64,000 nt of DNA from Clostridium hydrogenum (GCF_021432385.1 NZ_JAEACT010000004.1:682001-746000); one strand, 5' to 3'; counted from the first letter of the stretch, positions 53,943 to 62,839 are shown. Notes: a model not told the origin generated them from the letters alone. Translations and numbers: made by a program.

Positions 53943-54911
53943 TTATGGAATTATAAAATTAAACATATATCCAGTAAATATAATTCCTAATCCTACAACA
54001 ACATAAAATACTGCTAACAATTTAGGTTTTAAAACTCTCCTTAAAAGAATCCCCTCTGGTAAACTTAAACCTGTAACTGCCATCATAAATGCAAGAGAAG
54101 TCCCCATTGAAACACCTGCTCTTGTAAGTTCACTGACTAATGGAATTACTCCTGCTGCATTAGAGTACAATGGAATTCCAATTACCACGGCTACAAATAC
54201 TGCAAATGGATTACCTTTTCCAGCATACTTGGCTAAAGCACCTGCTGGAATCCATCCATGTATAACACCTCCTATGGCAATACCTATTATTACATATATC
54301 CATATTTTTTTTATCAAATCCTTTGTAAAGGTCCATGAATCAAGTAATCTTTCTTTAAGTGTTGGATCAGGCATTTCTATATCTGAACCTGCCTGTATTT
54401 CATAAACATAACCTTCTACATGCTTCTCCATTTTTAGTTTTCCTATTATTATTCCTGCTACAATAGCTATTACTTCTCCAGATAAAACATAAATTATAGC
54501 TATCTTTAATCCAAACAGACCATAAAGAAGTCCTAGTGCAACTTCGTTTACCATTGGTGCAGCTATTAAAAATGAAAATGTAACTCCAAGTGGTACTCCT
54601 GCTTCAACAAATCCAATGAAAAGAGGAACTGCAGAACATGAACAAAATGGAGTAACAATTCCAAGTAAAGCAGCAAGAATATGACCTATAAAAGTACTAC
54701 CTTTACTTTTAGCAAGAATTTTTCTTGTTTTTTCTGGTGGAAAAAAGCTTCTTATAAATGTAATTACATAAATTATTATCAGTAACAAGATAAATATTTT
54801 TATAGTATCAAATACAAAGAAATCAAGCGCACTTCCAAGCCTACTTTCTTTAGCAATACCCAATACCTTGTAGATAAGAAAATCCGCAAAAATTTGTATA
54901 GGTGTAAACAT
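53943..54911 (-). CDS. DUF318/COG0701 permease (ArsP-like)
   Basis: 322 residues with eight membrane helices and the family motif GIVTPFCSCSAVPLFIGFVEAG, whose Cys residues are needed in ArsP-type arsenical exporters, followed by the second half repeat GIPLYSNAAGVIPLVSEL. It is downstream of an ArsR and a thioredoxin-like gene in the same direction, a recurrent cluster tied to arsenic or other thiophilic stress. Substrate unproven. Its C-terminal third was duplicated at 47977. Confidence 0.85.
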   Translation of the reverse strand: MFTPIQIFADFLIYKVLGIAKESRLGSALDFFVFDTIKIFILLLIIIYVITFIRSFFPPEKTRKILAKSKGSTFIGHILAALLGIVTPFCSCSAVPLFIGFVEAGVPLGVTFSFLIAAPMVNEVALGLLYGLFGLKIAIIYVLSGEVIAIVAGIIIGKLKMEKHVEGYVYEIQAGSDIEMPDPTLKERLLDSWTFTKDLIKKIWIYVIIGIAIGGVIHGWIPAGALAKYAGKGNPFAVFVAVVIGIPLYSNAAGVIPLVSELTRAGVSMGTSLAFMMAVTGLSLPEGILLRRVLKPKLLAVFYVVVGLGIIFTGYMFNFIIP

Positions 54912-55065
54912 ATTAATTCACCGCCTCTATTTATTCTATAACCTTATAATTAAATACTTATGCTTTACTTAAACTATTCCTTCAATGATATTACTTCACA
55001 AAGCACAAAATTAAGAAAAATTAAAAGTCATATATAATATAAGATTTAATTGATTTCAAATATTT

Positions 55066-55314
55066 ACACCCAAAATTCCGTAGGCACGTAGGAATTTTTT
55101 CCTTGTACTGCTGTAAGAGTGAAGTAACAATGCTGAAGGAACGATTTAAAAAAATTCTAATAAATCTTGGTTCAAAAATTGTAAAATACTTAGATATTTC
55201 AATCTGTCTGAGCGTCTTCACAGCGAGTTATTGAAATATCTTAGTATTTTATGATTTTTGAACCTTAGATTTATAGAATTTTTTTAACGCGACGAAGTAT
55301 TGTTACTTCGCTTC
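55066..55314. repeat. Family-3 palindromic element, copy 2 (reverse orientation)
   Basis: Reverse of copy 1: tail hairpin AAAATTCC...GGAATTTT, then GAGTGAAGTAACAATGCTG, AAAAAAATTCTAATAAATC, and the complement ending GCGACGAAGTATTGTTACTTCGC. Its centre (55191-55244) carries an apical stem GATATTTCAAT / ATTGAAATATC around TGAGCGTCTTCACAGCGAG, shared with family 4. The right end overlaps the thioredoxin-like gene's stop. It fills most of 54912-55302. Confidence 0.85.
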
Positions 55315-55542
55315 ATTAATGTATTTTTTAATTTCATCAACAGTACAAACCTTACCAAACATCTTAACTTTTTCATTAATAACAATAGCAGGAGTTCTCA
55401 TGACACCGTATTTCATAATGTCTTTAATATCTTCTACTTTTGTAATTTGGGCATCTACATTAAGCTCTTTAATAGCTTCCTTTGCATTTGCCTCAAGCTT
55501 TTTACAATTTGAACATCCTGTTCCTAAAATTTTTATTTCCAT
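55303..55542 (-). CDS. Thioredoxin-fold small disulfide protein
   Basis: 79 residues with GTGCSNCKKLEAN, a CXXC active site in a minimal thioredoxin fold, and the cis-Pro region VMRTPAIVINEKV. These small redox proteins are usually placed between an arsR gene and a DUF318 permease, as here. It probably reduces the permease substrate or partner. TTAGGAGGT precedes ATG 55542. Its TAA stop lies in the end of a family-3 element. Confidence 0.88.
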   Translation of the reverse strand: MEIKILGTGCSNCKKLEANAKEAIKELNVDAQITKVEDIKDIMKYGVMRTPAIVINEKVKMFGKVCTVDEIKKYINEAK

Positions 55543-55578
55543 AATCTTTACCTCCTAAATTTATTTAAAGTCTTCATA

Positions 55579-55854
55579 CTAACTTTTAACAAGCTTATCT
55601 ACACTATTAATAATATTTTTTATTTCTTCATTACTAATTTTGTAATGCACATTCATACCAATTTTTTCAGAAGATACGATACCTGCTTCTTTTAATATTT
55701 TTAAATGCTGTGATAAATTTGCCTGACTAAATTCTATATCTTCATTTAACTTACATACGCACTTTGGTCCATCATATAAAAATTTAACAATTTTATACCT
55801 TATAGGATGCCCTAATGCTTTAAAAATTCTAATGCTTTTTTCTTGTTCATCCAT
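55579..55854 (-). CDS. ArsR-family repressor
   Basis: 91 residues from ATG 55854 behind GGAGGG. The winged helix includes LGHPIRYKIVKFL and CVCKLNEDIEFSQANLSQHL. The CVC pair in the recognition region matches the As(III)/Sb(III)-binding ELCVC site of ArsR, here KCVCKL, supporting thiophilic metalloid sensing. It heads the set thioredoxin-like, permease, and a palindromic operator lies upstream. Confidence 0.9.
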   Translation of the reverse strand: MDEQEKSIRIFKALGHPIRYKIVKFLYDGPKCVCKLNEDIEFSQANLSQHLKILKEAGIVSSEKIGMNVHYKISNEEIKNIINSVDKLVKS

Positions 55855-55872
55855 AATTACCCTCCACAATTA

Positions 55873-55904
55873 ATAACTATATAACTAAATACTTATATAG
55901 TTAT
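55873..55904 (-). promoter_or_regulatory. 12-bp inverted repeat, ArsR operator candidate
   Basis: ATAACTATATAA, 8-bp spacer, TTATATAGTTAT: exact arms, 19 bp upstream of the arsR ATG. The form fits ArsR-family operators. A related sequence (ATAACCTTATAATTAAATAC) lies upstream of the permease gene near 54937. No gene is seen in 55855-56120. Confidence 0.65.
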
Positions 55905-56120
55905 TATATGCTTTAACATTATGTTAGTCAACAAAAAAATTTTTATACATTATGTTTTGTGTAATAATAATTATAACAATTTTACCATATAGTATTATTT
56001 CAATAATAATTTCATTCATTTTGTTTATAGCATTTTCATTTGTAATTTAACTTCATACTAGACTTAGGTTAAGTTTTATATTTTCACTTAATTGAAATAT
56101 TTTAATGTATATCAAAATGA

Positions 56121-56600
56121 TTATTTAACAGTATACATACCTTTGCTCTCCATATACTTAAAAATCGCATCACCATGCTCCTGCTCTTCTTTCTGGATAT
56201 GATTAAGCACATTACGAGCATTTGTATCTCTGAACTCAAAAATGGTTGTATCATATGTACTAGATACGTATTTTTCTGTCATAAGTAAATCTGAACATAT
56301 ATCTTTATCATTTGTGGAACCCATTCCTGCATTATTTTGACTTTGTACATTTTGCTGCTGATTAGTACTTGAGTTACTACTACTCTGACTATTACTTAAG
56401 TTCGGAATTCTACCACTTAATAATTCATTAACACTATTTAAATGCTCCTGTTCTTGTTTTGCATGATTATAACATATATCTTTAAGTTGTGTATCAGATG
56501 CTTGATTTTCGTAATTGGTATATTTCTCCACACACAATGTCTCATGACTCTTAGCATCCTGTAATAAAAATCTTTCCTTTGTGCTTAAGCTAATATTCAT
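56121..56600 (-). CDS. CotF-family spore coat/ferritin-like protein
   Basis: 159 residues from ATG 56600 behind TGGAGGTG. Two ferritin-like helical pairs, with LQDAKSHETLCVEKYTNYEN and ICYNHAKQEQEHLN, then DICSDLLMTEKYVSSTYDTT and IQKEEQEHGDAIF, flank a Ser/Asn/Gln-rich linker (about 80-110). This is the layout of CotF-like proteins deposited in the spore coat. The HxxE-like pairs may no longer bind metal. It is divergent from the truncated DUF421 gene. Confidence 0.85.
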   Translation of the reverse strand: MNISLSTKERFLLQDAKSHETLCVEKYTNYENQASDTQLKDICYNHAKQEQEHLNSVNELLSGRIPNLSNSQSSSNSSTNQQQNVQSQNNAGMGSTNDKDICSDLLMTEKYVSSTYDTTIFEFRDTNARNVLNHIQKEEQEHGDAIFKYMESKGMYTVK

Positions 56601-56756
56601 AATTAACACCTCCAATGGTAGTATGTGTAGCATGACTATATATATTCATATTGTTTTCATAAATAGAATCAACATGAATACTTTTGTTAAATAATTGAAA
56701 AACTGTTATAAAAATAGTATATAGGTAACTATATCATTATAGGAGGCATAGTACGG

Positions 56757-57245
56757 GTGGAAAACGTTATATTAAATACAATAGCAAGAAAATTGGTGAA
56801 TTCGGAGCCGATTATACTAATTCAAACTGGAACCATTTTGGAAGAGAACATGAAAAAAACTAGATTAACAATTAATGAATTATTAATGAAGTTAAGAGAA
56901 AAGAACATCTTTAATCTAGCTGATGTAGAATTTGCAATAATGGAAACAGACGGGAAACTATCCGTGCTGCCAAAAGCAGATAAACAGCCACTCACTCCAT
57001 ATCATATGAATATTCAAACAATAAGTACAGGGCTTACAAAAGACATAATAATAGACGGAAATGTGATGAAAGAAAATTTATCAAGTTCTGGATTGAATGA
57101 AGAATGGTTAAAAGCTCAACTTAAAAGTCAAAATATCAAAAATTTTTCTGATGTTTTTTACGCAGGATTAGATAATACTAAAAAGCTATGCATATCAAAA
57201 AAGAATAATGCTAAAGAATATCCAGATAAATACGGCATTGAATAG
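56757..57245 (+). CDS. DUF421 soluble-domain protein without membrane part
   Basis: 162 residues from GTG 56757, with GGAGG about 10 bases upstream. It aligns with residues from about 85 onward of the DUF421 protein at 11438: RKLVNSEPIILIQTG, LTINELLMKLREKNIFNL and DVFYAGLDNTKK. The three membrane helices are absent, so it is either a natural soluble version or a truncated gene. An IS110 transposase gene ends about 100 bp downstream. Confidence 0.7.
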   Translation: MENVILNTIARKLVNSEPIILIQTGTILEENMKKTRLTINELLMKLREKNIFNLADVEFAIMETDGKLSVLPKADKQPLTPYHMNIQTISTGLTKDIIIDGNVMKENLSSSGLNEEWLKAQLKSQNIKNFSDVFYAGLDNTKKLCISKKNNAKEYPDKYGIE

Positions 57246-57342
57246 TGTGAGGGAAAAAAGAGTGAAAAATAAGTTGAATTTTGAGGCGACTTTAACTAAA
57301 GGTTCCTAAAAACCTGTTTTTTACAGTATTAAGAAATTAGTA

Positions 57343-58611
57343 TTAGTTATCGTTGCATTTAACTAATAAGGAAGTGTCATATCCTTTAGATTCAAGGTAA
57401 GCAAAAACATTTGTATCATTTAGAGTTACTTTTTGCTGATTAAAATGCGGATCCATCAATTCCGTATAATCAGTTGGAGTAAAAGATTGTTTTTCAGAAA
57501 TCATGTGGTAGATGCATACCATCATCATTCTGGCAATTGCGATAATAGCTTTTTTGTGTCCACGACGTTTTTTAATGCGTCCATATTTTATTGCAAAGTA
57601 AGGTTGCTTTTTACTTTTAATTGCAGCAAGAGCACACTGTACCATCATAGGTTTTAAGTAGACACCTGCTTTTGCAATGCGTACAGATTTTTTCTTGCCA
57701 GCAGATTCATTGTTAGCTGGGGAAAGCCCACACCAGGAACAAAGGTGTTTAGCATCATCAAAGATAGCCATATTAACACCAGTTTCTGCAAGGATTATTG
57801 TGGCACTAAGTTCAGTAATACCAGGCAGAGAAGAAATGAATTTTACAAATTCATAGTAAGGTTTAATGCGTACGTAAAGCTCTATCTCAGTTTGAGAAAT
57901 CATATTATTAAGATATTCAAGATGAGATCTGGCAAGTTTTAATTTTTTAGCTTGATCAGTTTCTATATTGTACCCTTTGATAGCATTAATAATTTCGTCA
58001 GATTTTGCATTAGCACCTTTTTTAATAAGTTTGCGAATTGCTTTATCTTCAATAGTATCAGAAGTGTTTACAAGCAAATAGGTCATAATTTCTGTTGCTG
58101 TTCTACCAAAAGGATCAGACAAGATACTTGCAATTCCAATATTTGAGACAGTCATACAGTTTTGAATTCGGTTCTTTTCAGAAGATTTCATACAAACAAG
58201 TTTAAAGCGATAGCGAGCCAGCTCACGCAATTGACGAAAATCTTTTGGTGGAATAAAAGAACATCTGACTAAATCAAATTTATAAAGGTCAGCAATCCAC
58301 TTGGAATCTTTTTTGTCTGTTTTTTTACCCTTGATTGCTTTGACATATTTGGGATGTGTTAAACACACATCAATGTCAGCTTCAAGATAATTAAAAATAG
58401 GAATCCAATACTTACCAGTGGATTCCATACAGACATGTTTGCAGTTATTTTGAATTAGCCAGTTGTGAAACTTCTGAATATCAGAGTTGATGGTAGTAAA
58501 GGATTTTTGTTTGTACTCAGATATTCTATTTTTATCAGTAGAGACAATAGTTGCAACGATAACATTTTTGTGGACATCAAGTCCACAGCATATGGGGTAA
58601 ATAAGCCTCAT
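57343..58611 (-). CDS. IS110-family DEDD transposase
   Basis: 422 residues from ATG 58611 (MRLIYPICCGLDVHKN). The N-terminal RuvC-like DEDD domain begins GLDVHKNVIVATIV and includes GKKTDKKDSKW. The C-terminal transposase_20 domain has SSLPGITELSATIILAETG and the serine-bearing CSWCGLSPANNESAGK. The gene is intact, so the element could be active. Confidence 0.93.
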   Translation of the reverse strand: MRLIYPICCGLDVHKNVIVATIVSTDKNRISEYKQKSFTTINSDIQKFHNWLIQNNCKHVCMESTGKYWIPIFNYLEADIDVCLTHPKYVKAIKGKKTDKKDSKWIADLYKFDLVRCSFIPPKDFRQLRELARYRFKLVCMKSSEKNRIQNCMTVSNIGIASILSDPFGRTATEIMTYLLVNTSDTIEDKAIRKLIKKGANAKSDEIINAIKGYNIETDQAKKLKLARSHLEYLNNMISQTEIELYVRIKPYYEFVKFISSLPGITELSATIILAETGVNMAIFDDAKHLCSWCGLSPANNESAGKKKSVRIAKAGVYLKPMMVQCALAAIKSKKQPYFAIKYGRIKKRRGHKKAIIAIARMMMVCIYHMISEKQSFTPTDYTELMDPHFNQQKVTLNDTNVFAYLESKGYDTSLLVKCNDN

Positions 58612-58655
58612 AATAACATCACCACCTAAATAAAAAGGAAATAGCAACATTGACT

Positions 58656-58743
58656 GTCATCCTACGACTAAATAAACATGGTTTATTACCAATGATAAGA
58701 GTCCGGGCTCAATGTCCCACTTGTTTGTGCTTGAAAGGATGAC
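58656..58743 (-). ncRNA. Candidate IS110 bridge RNA
   Basis: On the minus strand, GTCATCCT (58736-58743) pairs with AGGATGAC (58656-58663) and encloses inner hairpins, including AATAAAC-CAT-GTTTATT. A TATAAT-like box lies just upstream (near 58755). IS110 elements of this type encode a structured RNA in the non-coding end before the transposase that guides target and donor recognition. Position and folding fit; expression and loops are not proven. The gap 58612-58908 holds no protein gene. Confidence 0.5.
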
Positions 58744-58908
58744 GGCACATATAATTATACGGGGTCGAAATAAATTCGCCACTTCTCCTCCCGTGCTCTG
58801 TAGTATATTGCTATTCCATAAAAAATATTATACCAAATGGAGGATAGGTGCAACAGTTTTTCATAACTTGTTTGTGCCTTGAGCGAAGCGAAAGGAATGA
58901 GATAAATT

Positions 58909-60105
58909 ATGAAAAATAAAAGTTACAATAAAAATTTAAAAACTTTTCTATATTTTTTTAAAACTGAATCTATGAGTGGGGTGATACTTTTAATCTTTGC
59001 ACTTATTGCAATAATAATTGCAAATTCTAGTTATGCTACAATATACAATAATATACTTCATACTTCTATATGTATTGGTTATAAAAAATTTTCTCTAACA
59101 ATGTCAATTCTCCATTGGATTAATGATGGATTAATGGCAATATTCTTTTTAGTAGTTGGTATGGAAATAAAGAGAGAGTTATTATTTGGAGAACTTAAAT
59201 CTTTCAAAAATACTATATTGCCTATATCAGCAGCCATAGGAGGCATGATTATACCAGCAATTATTTATATAATATTTAATTATAAAGAACCAACCATTAA
59301 AGGATGGGGAATCCCAACAGCAACTGATATTGCATTTGCATTAGGAATACTCTCGTTGGTTGGAAGAAAAGCACCTAAAGGAATAGTAGTCTTTCTTACA
59401 GCTTTAGCTATAGTTGATGATTTAGGAGCTATCCTTGTAATTGCTATTTTTTATACTACTCAAATTTCTTGGATTGCTTTACTTATAGGTTTCTTTATTT
59501 TAATTTCAATTATACTAGCTAATAAATTTAAAGTTAATTATACTTCTATATATATTATTGGTGGAATTTTTCTATGGATTTGTGTGTTAAAATCAGGTAT
59601 ACATTCAACAATTGCTGGTGTATTACTTGGAATGGTACTTCCAATAGGAAAAGATATTAACGAATTCAAGACATCTGTTTTGCACAAACTTGAATACAAA
59701 TTAGTTCCATTGTCTAGCTTTGTAATTATGCCAATATTTGCACTAGCCAATTCTGGTATAGTTATTGATATCAATAACTTATCGACAATTCTATTTAAAC
59801 CGATTGGTTTAGGTATTATATTAGGTTTATTTATTGGTAAACAAATAGGCATATTTGGAATTTCATACATCTTGATAAAACTTAAAATTGCTAAACTTCC
59901 ATCTCATGTAAATAAAAGCCATTTATATGGTGCAAGTGTGCTAGGTGGTATTGGTTTTACTATGTCAATGTTTGTTTCATCGCTATCATTTGTAGATGAA
60001 ACTGTACTATCTACAGCAAAATTAAGTATTATGATATCTTCAATCTTATCTGCAATATTAGGTGCTATAGTTTTTAAACTTATACAACTAAAAAATTATC
60101 ATTAA
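58909..60105 (+). CDS. nhaA: Na+/H+ antiporter NhaA
   Basis: 398 residues, 12 membrane helices. The pH/ion-site motifs TDIAFALGIL and ALAIVDDLGAIL carry the paired Asp residues (as Asp163/164 of E. coli NhaA). FFLVVGMEIKREL near residue 75 is also typical. Exports Na+ for H+ across the cytoplasmic membrane. GGAATGAG precedes ATG 58909. Single-gene unit ending at a short family-1 remnant. Confidence 0.95.
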   Translation: MKNKSYNKNLKTFLYFFKTESMSGVILLIFALIAIIIANSSYATIYNNILHTSICIGYKKFSLTMSILHWINDGLMAIFFLVVGMEIKRELLFGELKSFKNTILPISAAIGGMIIPAIIYIIFNYKEPTIKGWGIPTATDIAFALGILSLVGRKAPKGIVVFLTALAIVDDLGAILVIAIFYTTQISWIALLIGFFILISIILANKFKVNYTSIYIIGGIFLWICVLKSGIHSTIAGVLLGMVLPIGKDINEFKTSVLHKLEYKLVPLSSFVIMPIFALANSGIVIDINNLSTILFKPIGLGIILGLFIGKQIGIFGISYILIKLKIAKLPSHVNKSHLYGASVLGGIGFTMSMFVSSLSFVDETVLSTAKLSIMISSILSAILGAIVFKLIQLKNYH

Positions 60106-60150
60106 AGAATGCACTAAAAGAAAACTCTATTTGTGGTACAATTAAAGGAA

Positions 60151-60226
60151 TTACAGAGTACAAGTATAAGGTACAGAAGAAAATAAATACACCTTCACTG
60201 TACTCTGTCAACTGTACTCTTTATAC
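60151..60226. repeat. Short family-1 element, copy F
   Basis: Only the outer arms remain: ACAGAGTACAAGTATAAGGTAC and, after a short A-rich loop, CTTCACTGTACTCTGTCAACTG. It sits between nhaA and the convergent phosphatase gene, covering the stop of the latter. Confidence 0.6.
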
Positions 60227-61039
60227 TGGTGATTCCTCTCCAACAGGAACTACACTAAAGCATAACCTACTGCCACTACTATAATTTGTAATATTAATGA
60301 CTAAGATATGAAATATAGACTTTTTCACCAAGGCAGCTCCACCTCCACCTGATAAATACAATCTTGTACCTTTATACTTTGTAGTAGCAAAGGTGTGAAC
60401 GTGACTTACAAGGGCAGCTACTATTTTTTCTTTAACCTCTCTAAAAAAGGCTTGGCTTCCTTTTGTGAAAAATGAGTCATCTCCCGGCTCTGGAATCCAT
60501 TCATCTGTTGCTGGAGGCACATGCATACCTACCAGTGTATTTTGGTACCTCCCCCGCAAATTTTCTCTCAAATACTCAAGTTCCTCTTTAGTTAGTCCAT
60601 AATCGTGATATACATGATGATATAATGAATCTAATGCAATAAGTGTTAAGTCATATCTTGGTATATTTAACGTGAAATGCAGTGGACCAATCATTTCTAC
60701 AAAATTAGCGACAGCTGCATCTCCTGTTAATTGTATATTCATTTCATGATTTCCTATTGCCGTAAAGAGTGGTAAATTAGGCGCAGCACTATTTTTAGTA
60801 TCAATAAAAAATTGAAAATTATCTTTTTCACTTCCACTAAATACAATATCTCCACCGTGTAAAATTAACAAAGGATTATATTTCTTAGCTTCTTCCATAG
60901 CATTTTTAAAAATTTGAATACTTGTATGACCATTTTGCTCAACCCAGCTGTCTCCCATAAAAACTATATTATAATTTTTAGGATTAAGATATTTTTTTCT
61001 TTCCTCAAGTAATTGTAATTGCTCTTCATACATCCTCAA
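60221..61039 (-). CDS. Calcineurin-like metallophosphoesterase
   Basis: About 272 residues from TTG 61039, eight bases after GGGGG; an ATG at 61033 is an alternative. Metal-site motifs in order are FMGDSWVEQNG, LILHGGDIVFSGSE, TAIGNHEMN and VSHVHTFATTKY, that is D...GDxVxxG...GNHE...H.H. The first motif has GDS instead of the usual GDxH. Hydrolyses phosphoester bonds; no signal peptide, so cytosolic. Substrate unknown. Confidence 0.8.
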   Translation of the reverse strand: MRMYEEQLQLLEERKKYLNPKNYNIVFMGDSWVEQNGHTSIQIFKNAMEEAKKYNPLLILHGGDIVFSGSEKDNFQFFIDTKNSAAPNLPLFTAIGNHEMNIQLTGDAAVANFVEMIGPLHFTLNIPRYDLTLIALDSLYHHVYHDYGLTKEELEYLRENLRGRYQNTLVGMHVPPATDEWIPEPGDDSFFTKGSQAFFREVKEKIVAALVSHVHTFATTKYKGTRLYLSGGGGAALVKKSIFHILVINITNYSSGSRLCFSVVPVGEESPV

Positions 61040-61153
61040 ATACATTACCCCCAATTTTTAATCTTTTGCTTTGATAAACAAGTAGTATATCTCTATATAC
61101 TCTATGCAAAATTGAATGTATTTGTTAAGGATTTTTGCAACTACTTTTAATAT

Positions 61154-61251
61154 AGATATACCATTTCAACTATTAAAATTTATGTGCACCATAATGCCCA
61201 GAAGACGGCATTTTGGTACAAATAAATTTTAAGTTTCAAGGTGGTTTATCT
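61154..61251. repeat. Family-2 MITE-like palindrome, copy 4
   Basis: AGATATACCATTTCAAC... GCCCAGAAGACGGCATTTTGGTAC ... GGTGGTTTATCT. The core stem CCATAATGCC/GGCATTTTGG keeps the loop CAGAAGAC. Its right end touches the TAA of the CDF gene ending at 61252. Confidence 0.85.
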
Positions 61252-62130
61252 TTATTTACAGCTATCACACTTTTTTTCACATGCCTCAGCATGTATCATT
61301 ACTTCAACATTTCTCAATGAATTTTCAAGTTCTTTTTCCAATACATCACAAATATCGTTAACTTCCCTTATAGAAGTATCAGCAGGAAATACTATATGAA
61401 TATCTATGTACCTAACATTTCCTGATTTTCTTGTTCTAAGATTATGAAAATCACAAAATAAGTTTTCATGCTTATTTATTGCAGCTTTAATTATATCCAT
61501 TTCTGCATCTTCTAATCTTACATCTAGTAATGGATTAAATGCTTCTTTTAATAGATGAGCTGCTTCCTTTAAAATAAATATTGCAACCATAATAGCAAAA
61601 ACTGGATCTAGAAAATATATTTTTGTAATCCAAATTAACAATAATCCTATTCCAACACCTAATGCAGTATATACGTCTGCTTTAAGATGAAGTGCATCTG
61701 CTTTTAGTGCTATAGAATCTTCCTCCTCCGCAACCTTATATAGTTTTTTAGACACAAAAAAGTTAACTACTGATGAAACAATCATAACTAAAAATCCCAT
61801 ACCAGCAGCTTCAATAGGTGATGGATGCATTATTTTTAATGTTGACTCATATATTATCCATATTGAAGCTATAAATATAAGCAAGGCTTCAATTACCCCA
61901 GATATATTTTCAATTTTCCCATGTCCATATGGATGCTCTTCATCTGCTGGTGTACTTGATATTTTTACTGAAAAAAATGCAATAATTGCTGCTGCTAAAT
62001 CCATTCCTGAATGTATTGCTTCTGAAATTATACTTACAGAACCAGTTAAAACTCCAACTATTAACTTCAATACAATAAGGCTTGAATTAGATATTATAGA
62101 AATCCTAGCTATCGACACTTTTCTATCCAT
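61252..62130 (-). CDS. Cation diffusion facilitator transporter (intact)
   Basis: 292 residues, six membrane helices then a cytosolic domain. Motifs SVSIISEAIHSGMDLAAA and LKADALHLKADVYTA carry the transport-site His and Asp residues. The sequence HPYGHGKIE marks the FieF/MamB-like branch that moves Fe2+, Zn2+ or Mn2+. The Cys-rich end CEKKCDSCK is unusual. TATAGGAGGA precedes ATG 62130. Its stop lies at the edge of a family-2 element. Confidence 0.9.
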   Translation of the reverse strand: MDRKVSIARISIISNSSLIVLKLIVGVLTGSVSIISEAIHSGMDLAAAIIAFFSVKISSTPADEEHPYGHGKIENISGVIEALLIFIASIWIIYESTLKIMHPSPIEAAGMGFLVMIVSSVVNFFVSKKLYKVAEEEDSIALKADALHLKADVYTALGVGIGLLLIWITKIYFLDPVFAIMVAIFILKEAAHLLKEAFNPLLDVRLEDAEMDIIKAAINKHENLFCDFHNLRTRKSGNVRYIDIHIVFPADTSIREVNDICDVLEKELENSLRNVEVMIHAEACEKKCDSCK

Positions 62131-62288
62131 AAAACTTCCTCCTATAATTAAGTTCTATCATATATACTTTCCTATAATCCCTTTATTATTTATTATTTTA
62201 AGGACTCAAATTTTGTATTCTAAAACTAGAACTACTTTATATGATATATAAGCAAATAGTGCTTTTTAATATAATTTTGTAAATATAA

Positions 62289-62331
62289 AAAGGGCTATTA
62301 CACTAAATTTTTATTTAATGTAATAGCTCTT
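62289..62331 (-). terminator. Terminator of the secreted protein gene
   Basis: AAGAGCTATTACATTAAAT / ATTTAGTGTAATAGCCCTT on the minus strand followed by TTTTTATA, 26 bp past the stop at 62357. Confidence 0.8.
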
Positions 62332-62356
62332 ATTCAATTAATTATAATTACTCTAC

Positions 62357-62839
62357 CTACTTATTCTCAGCATTAATATAGCAATTTGCTCCACCTCTAT
62401 GATTGCCTCCTGACATTTGACCATTTCCTCTTCTAACACTGCCAGAAGTTCCATCACAATTATTTATGTTAGTATTTATATTTGCTTTTAAAGACTCTCC
62501 CTGCTCTTTTGTAACCGAGCCTTTTTCCACTGCTGAATCAATAGCTTTTGATTTTTCTTCAATTAATGCTTTTCTAAATTCTTCAATAGACATGCCCTTA
62601 CCCTTTGCTAAATCATACATAGTTTTTCCAGAATTCAATCCATCCGTTATTTCCTTATCTGTCATATGAAGCTTGTCCTTTAACACAGCTGAAACATAAT
62701 CATATCCTCTCATTGAAGTTATTCTTCCAAGACCTTGTCCATGATTTTCAGTATTAGTTGTTGTTTCTGCATAAGCACTTACTCCTACACCAATCACAGC
62801 TGTCATTGCAAAAGCTACTAATAATTTTTTAATTTTCAT
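62357..62839 (-). CDS. Secreted DUF2680-like protein of unknown function
   Basis: 160 residues. A signal peptide MKIKKLLVAFAMTAVIG ends near ...SAYA-ET (residues 1-25). The middle VSAVLKDKLHMTDKEITDGL, then GKTMYDLAKGKGMSIEEF, is a repeated small helical domain. The Gly/Asn/Arg-rich C-terminus has no motif. ATGGGAGGAAA precedes the ATG. Exported or wall-associated; function unknown. Confidence 0.75.
   Translation of the reverse strand: MKIKKLLVAFAMTAVIGVGVSAYAETTTNTENHGQGLGRITSMRGYDYVSAVLKDKLHMTDKEITDGLNSGKTMYDLAKGKGMSIEEFRKALIEEKSKAIDSAVEKGSVTKEQGESLKANINTNINNCDGTSGSVRRGNGQMSGGNHRGGANCYINAENK

Larger units (their letters stand above)
57343..58810 (-). mobile_element. IS110-family insertion sequence (ends approximate)
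   Basis: Contains one DEDD transposase gene (57343-58611) and about 200 bp of non-coding sequence upstream of it. IS110 elements lack terminal inverted repeats, so exact ends cannot be set by eye; the outer limits given are estimates. It separates the DUF421-like gene from nhaA. Confidence 0.8.
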
